This document shows, piece after piece, positions 5,760 through 6,207 of a stretch of 6,207 nt of DNA (its first letter is position 1; the number at the start of each line of letters is the position of its first letter). The translations under genes and the position numbers were made by a program. Under the pieces are notes generated by a model, which was given only the letters and a program-made list of their open reading frames with translations, did not search any database and had not been told where the DNA came from. Source of the stretch: an uncultured Eubacteriales bacterium (GTDB taxonomy: Bacteria; Bacillota; Clostridia; Oscillospirales; Oscillospiraceae). The stretch covers positions 1 through 6,207 of the forward strand of contig USQL01000118.1 in NCBI GenBank assembly GCA_900556935.1, in the 5' to 3' direction.

Positions 5760-6207
5760 GGCTCTCACCTCGCTGCATCAGCCAGCCCAGAAACAGAATC
5801 AGGCAGATGACCACTACGACACCTATGGCAAAATACACACCCTCCTCGTATTCCTGTTCCCATGTGGAATCCACGGGTTCGCTTGTTTCAGCCGGTTCTA
5901 TTGTGGGGCTTTCTTCATCCTCCGGGGTGTAGGCGATCCGGTGGCCACGAATCAGAAGCCGGTGGGTGTTGACCCCGAAGGGCGTACAGGTAACAAGGGT
6001 ACACAAATCCTTGCCATCCTCCAGCCCCAGATAGGTGGTGTCATGGGGCAGAACGGTGTTGATCTGGTCAACCTCATAGGCCAGGACTTCGTTCAGCACC
6101 TCCAGATAGAAGGTGTCCCCTATTTCCAGCTTGTCCAGGTCGGAAAACATCTTCTGACTGGCTAGGCCGGAGTGACCGGTGAGGATGGCGTGGGTGCTGC
6201 TGCCTCC
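5749..6207 (-). CDS. srtC: Class C (pilin-type) sortase, partial: N-terminus beyond right edge
   Basis: The frame is open to the window edge and ends at TAA 5749-5751, so 152 C-terminal residues are present and the start is missing. The fragment shows the sortase active site: THAILTGHSGL with the catalytic His at fragment residue 12, TLVTCTPFGVNTHRLL with the nucleophilic Cys at 74, and the catalytic Arg at 83. The TCTPxGVNTHRL form is typical of class C sortases, membrane transpeptidases that link pilin subunits or surface proteins on the outer face of the cell. An acidic stretch follows, then a hydrophobic segment (about 124-144, VYFAIGVVVVICLILFLGWL) and a short basic tail, matching the C-terminal membrane anchor usual in class C. 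The next gene starts inside its last codons, so the two are probably co-translated. Substrates are not visible and are presumably encoded upstream. The family call is very secure; the substrate is inference. Confidence 0.95.
   Translation of the reverse strand, partial: GGSSTHAILTGHSGLASQKMFSDLDKLEIGDTFYLEVLNEVLAYEVDQINTVLPHDTTYLGLEDGKDLCTLVTCTPFGVNTHRLLIRGHRIAYTPEDEESPTIEPAETSEPVDSTWEQEYEEGVYFAIGVVVVICLILFLGWLMQRGESRAS
5765..5771 (-). promoter_or_regulatory. Ribosome binding site deciding the second sortase start
   Basis: On the minus strand GAGGTGA lies 5 nt before GTG 5757-5759. It overlaps the alternative upstream GTG (5766-5768), which makes that alternative unlikely. The site lies within the last codons of the preceding sortase gene, consistent with translational coupling. 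Confidence 0.65.

Noticed and set aside
5067..5810. 247-codon open frame on the plus strand
   Set aside because: It is antisense to the second sortase, whose complete active site proves the minus strand is coding here.

Overview
The window looks like part of an integrative conjugative element (ICE) or related mobile island from a GC-rich gut Clostridia (Lachnospiraceae/Oscillospiraceae-like Bacillota). The reasons are strong AGGAGG-type ribosome binding sites, tightly packed and overlapping genes, tandem Gram-positive sortases, a TnpV-family protein, and the N-terminal part of a giant ArdC-like protein of the kind that carries methylase and SNF2 helicase domains in such elements. The organism and element type are inferred from gene content alone. 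No integrase, relaxase, att site, RNA gene or CRISPR array lies in the window.

Every supported gene is on the minus strand, so transcription runs from high to low coordinates. From the right edge: the C-terminal half of a class C sortase (5749-6207, N-terminus outside the window); a second, structurally different sortase (4995-5759, GTG start); three conserved-looking proteins of unknown function (4397-5005, 4011-4397, 3079-4011); a 55-residue protein (2915-3082); a small winged-helix protein (2549-2875); and a very long ORF, open from an ATG at 2539 to the left edge (846 codons, C-terminus outside the window). Junctions are 1-, 4- or 11-nt overlaps or gaps under 40 nt, so this reads as one translationally coupled operon. 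There is no gene-free stretch longer than about 40 bases.

The most striking feature is at 1381-1725. A complete tnpV-family gene lies on the same strand but in a different reading frame inside the giant gene, with its own Shine-Dalgarno sequence and a good sigma-A-like promoter just upstream. The giant frame has no stop through this region and encodes a low-complexity Gly/Pro/Asp/His-rich linker there. This looks like a dual-coding (overprinted) locus.

A plausible reading is that the sortases attach or polymerise an LPXTG-type surface protein encoded upstream of the window, while the downstream genes form the DNA-processing and anti-host-defence side of the element. The three middle proteins have no assigned function. 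Two of them end in nearly identical Lys/Glu/Arg-rich tails whose codons contain the ribosome binding site of the next gene.
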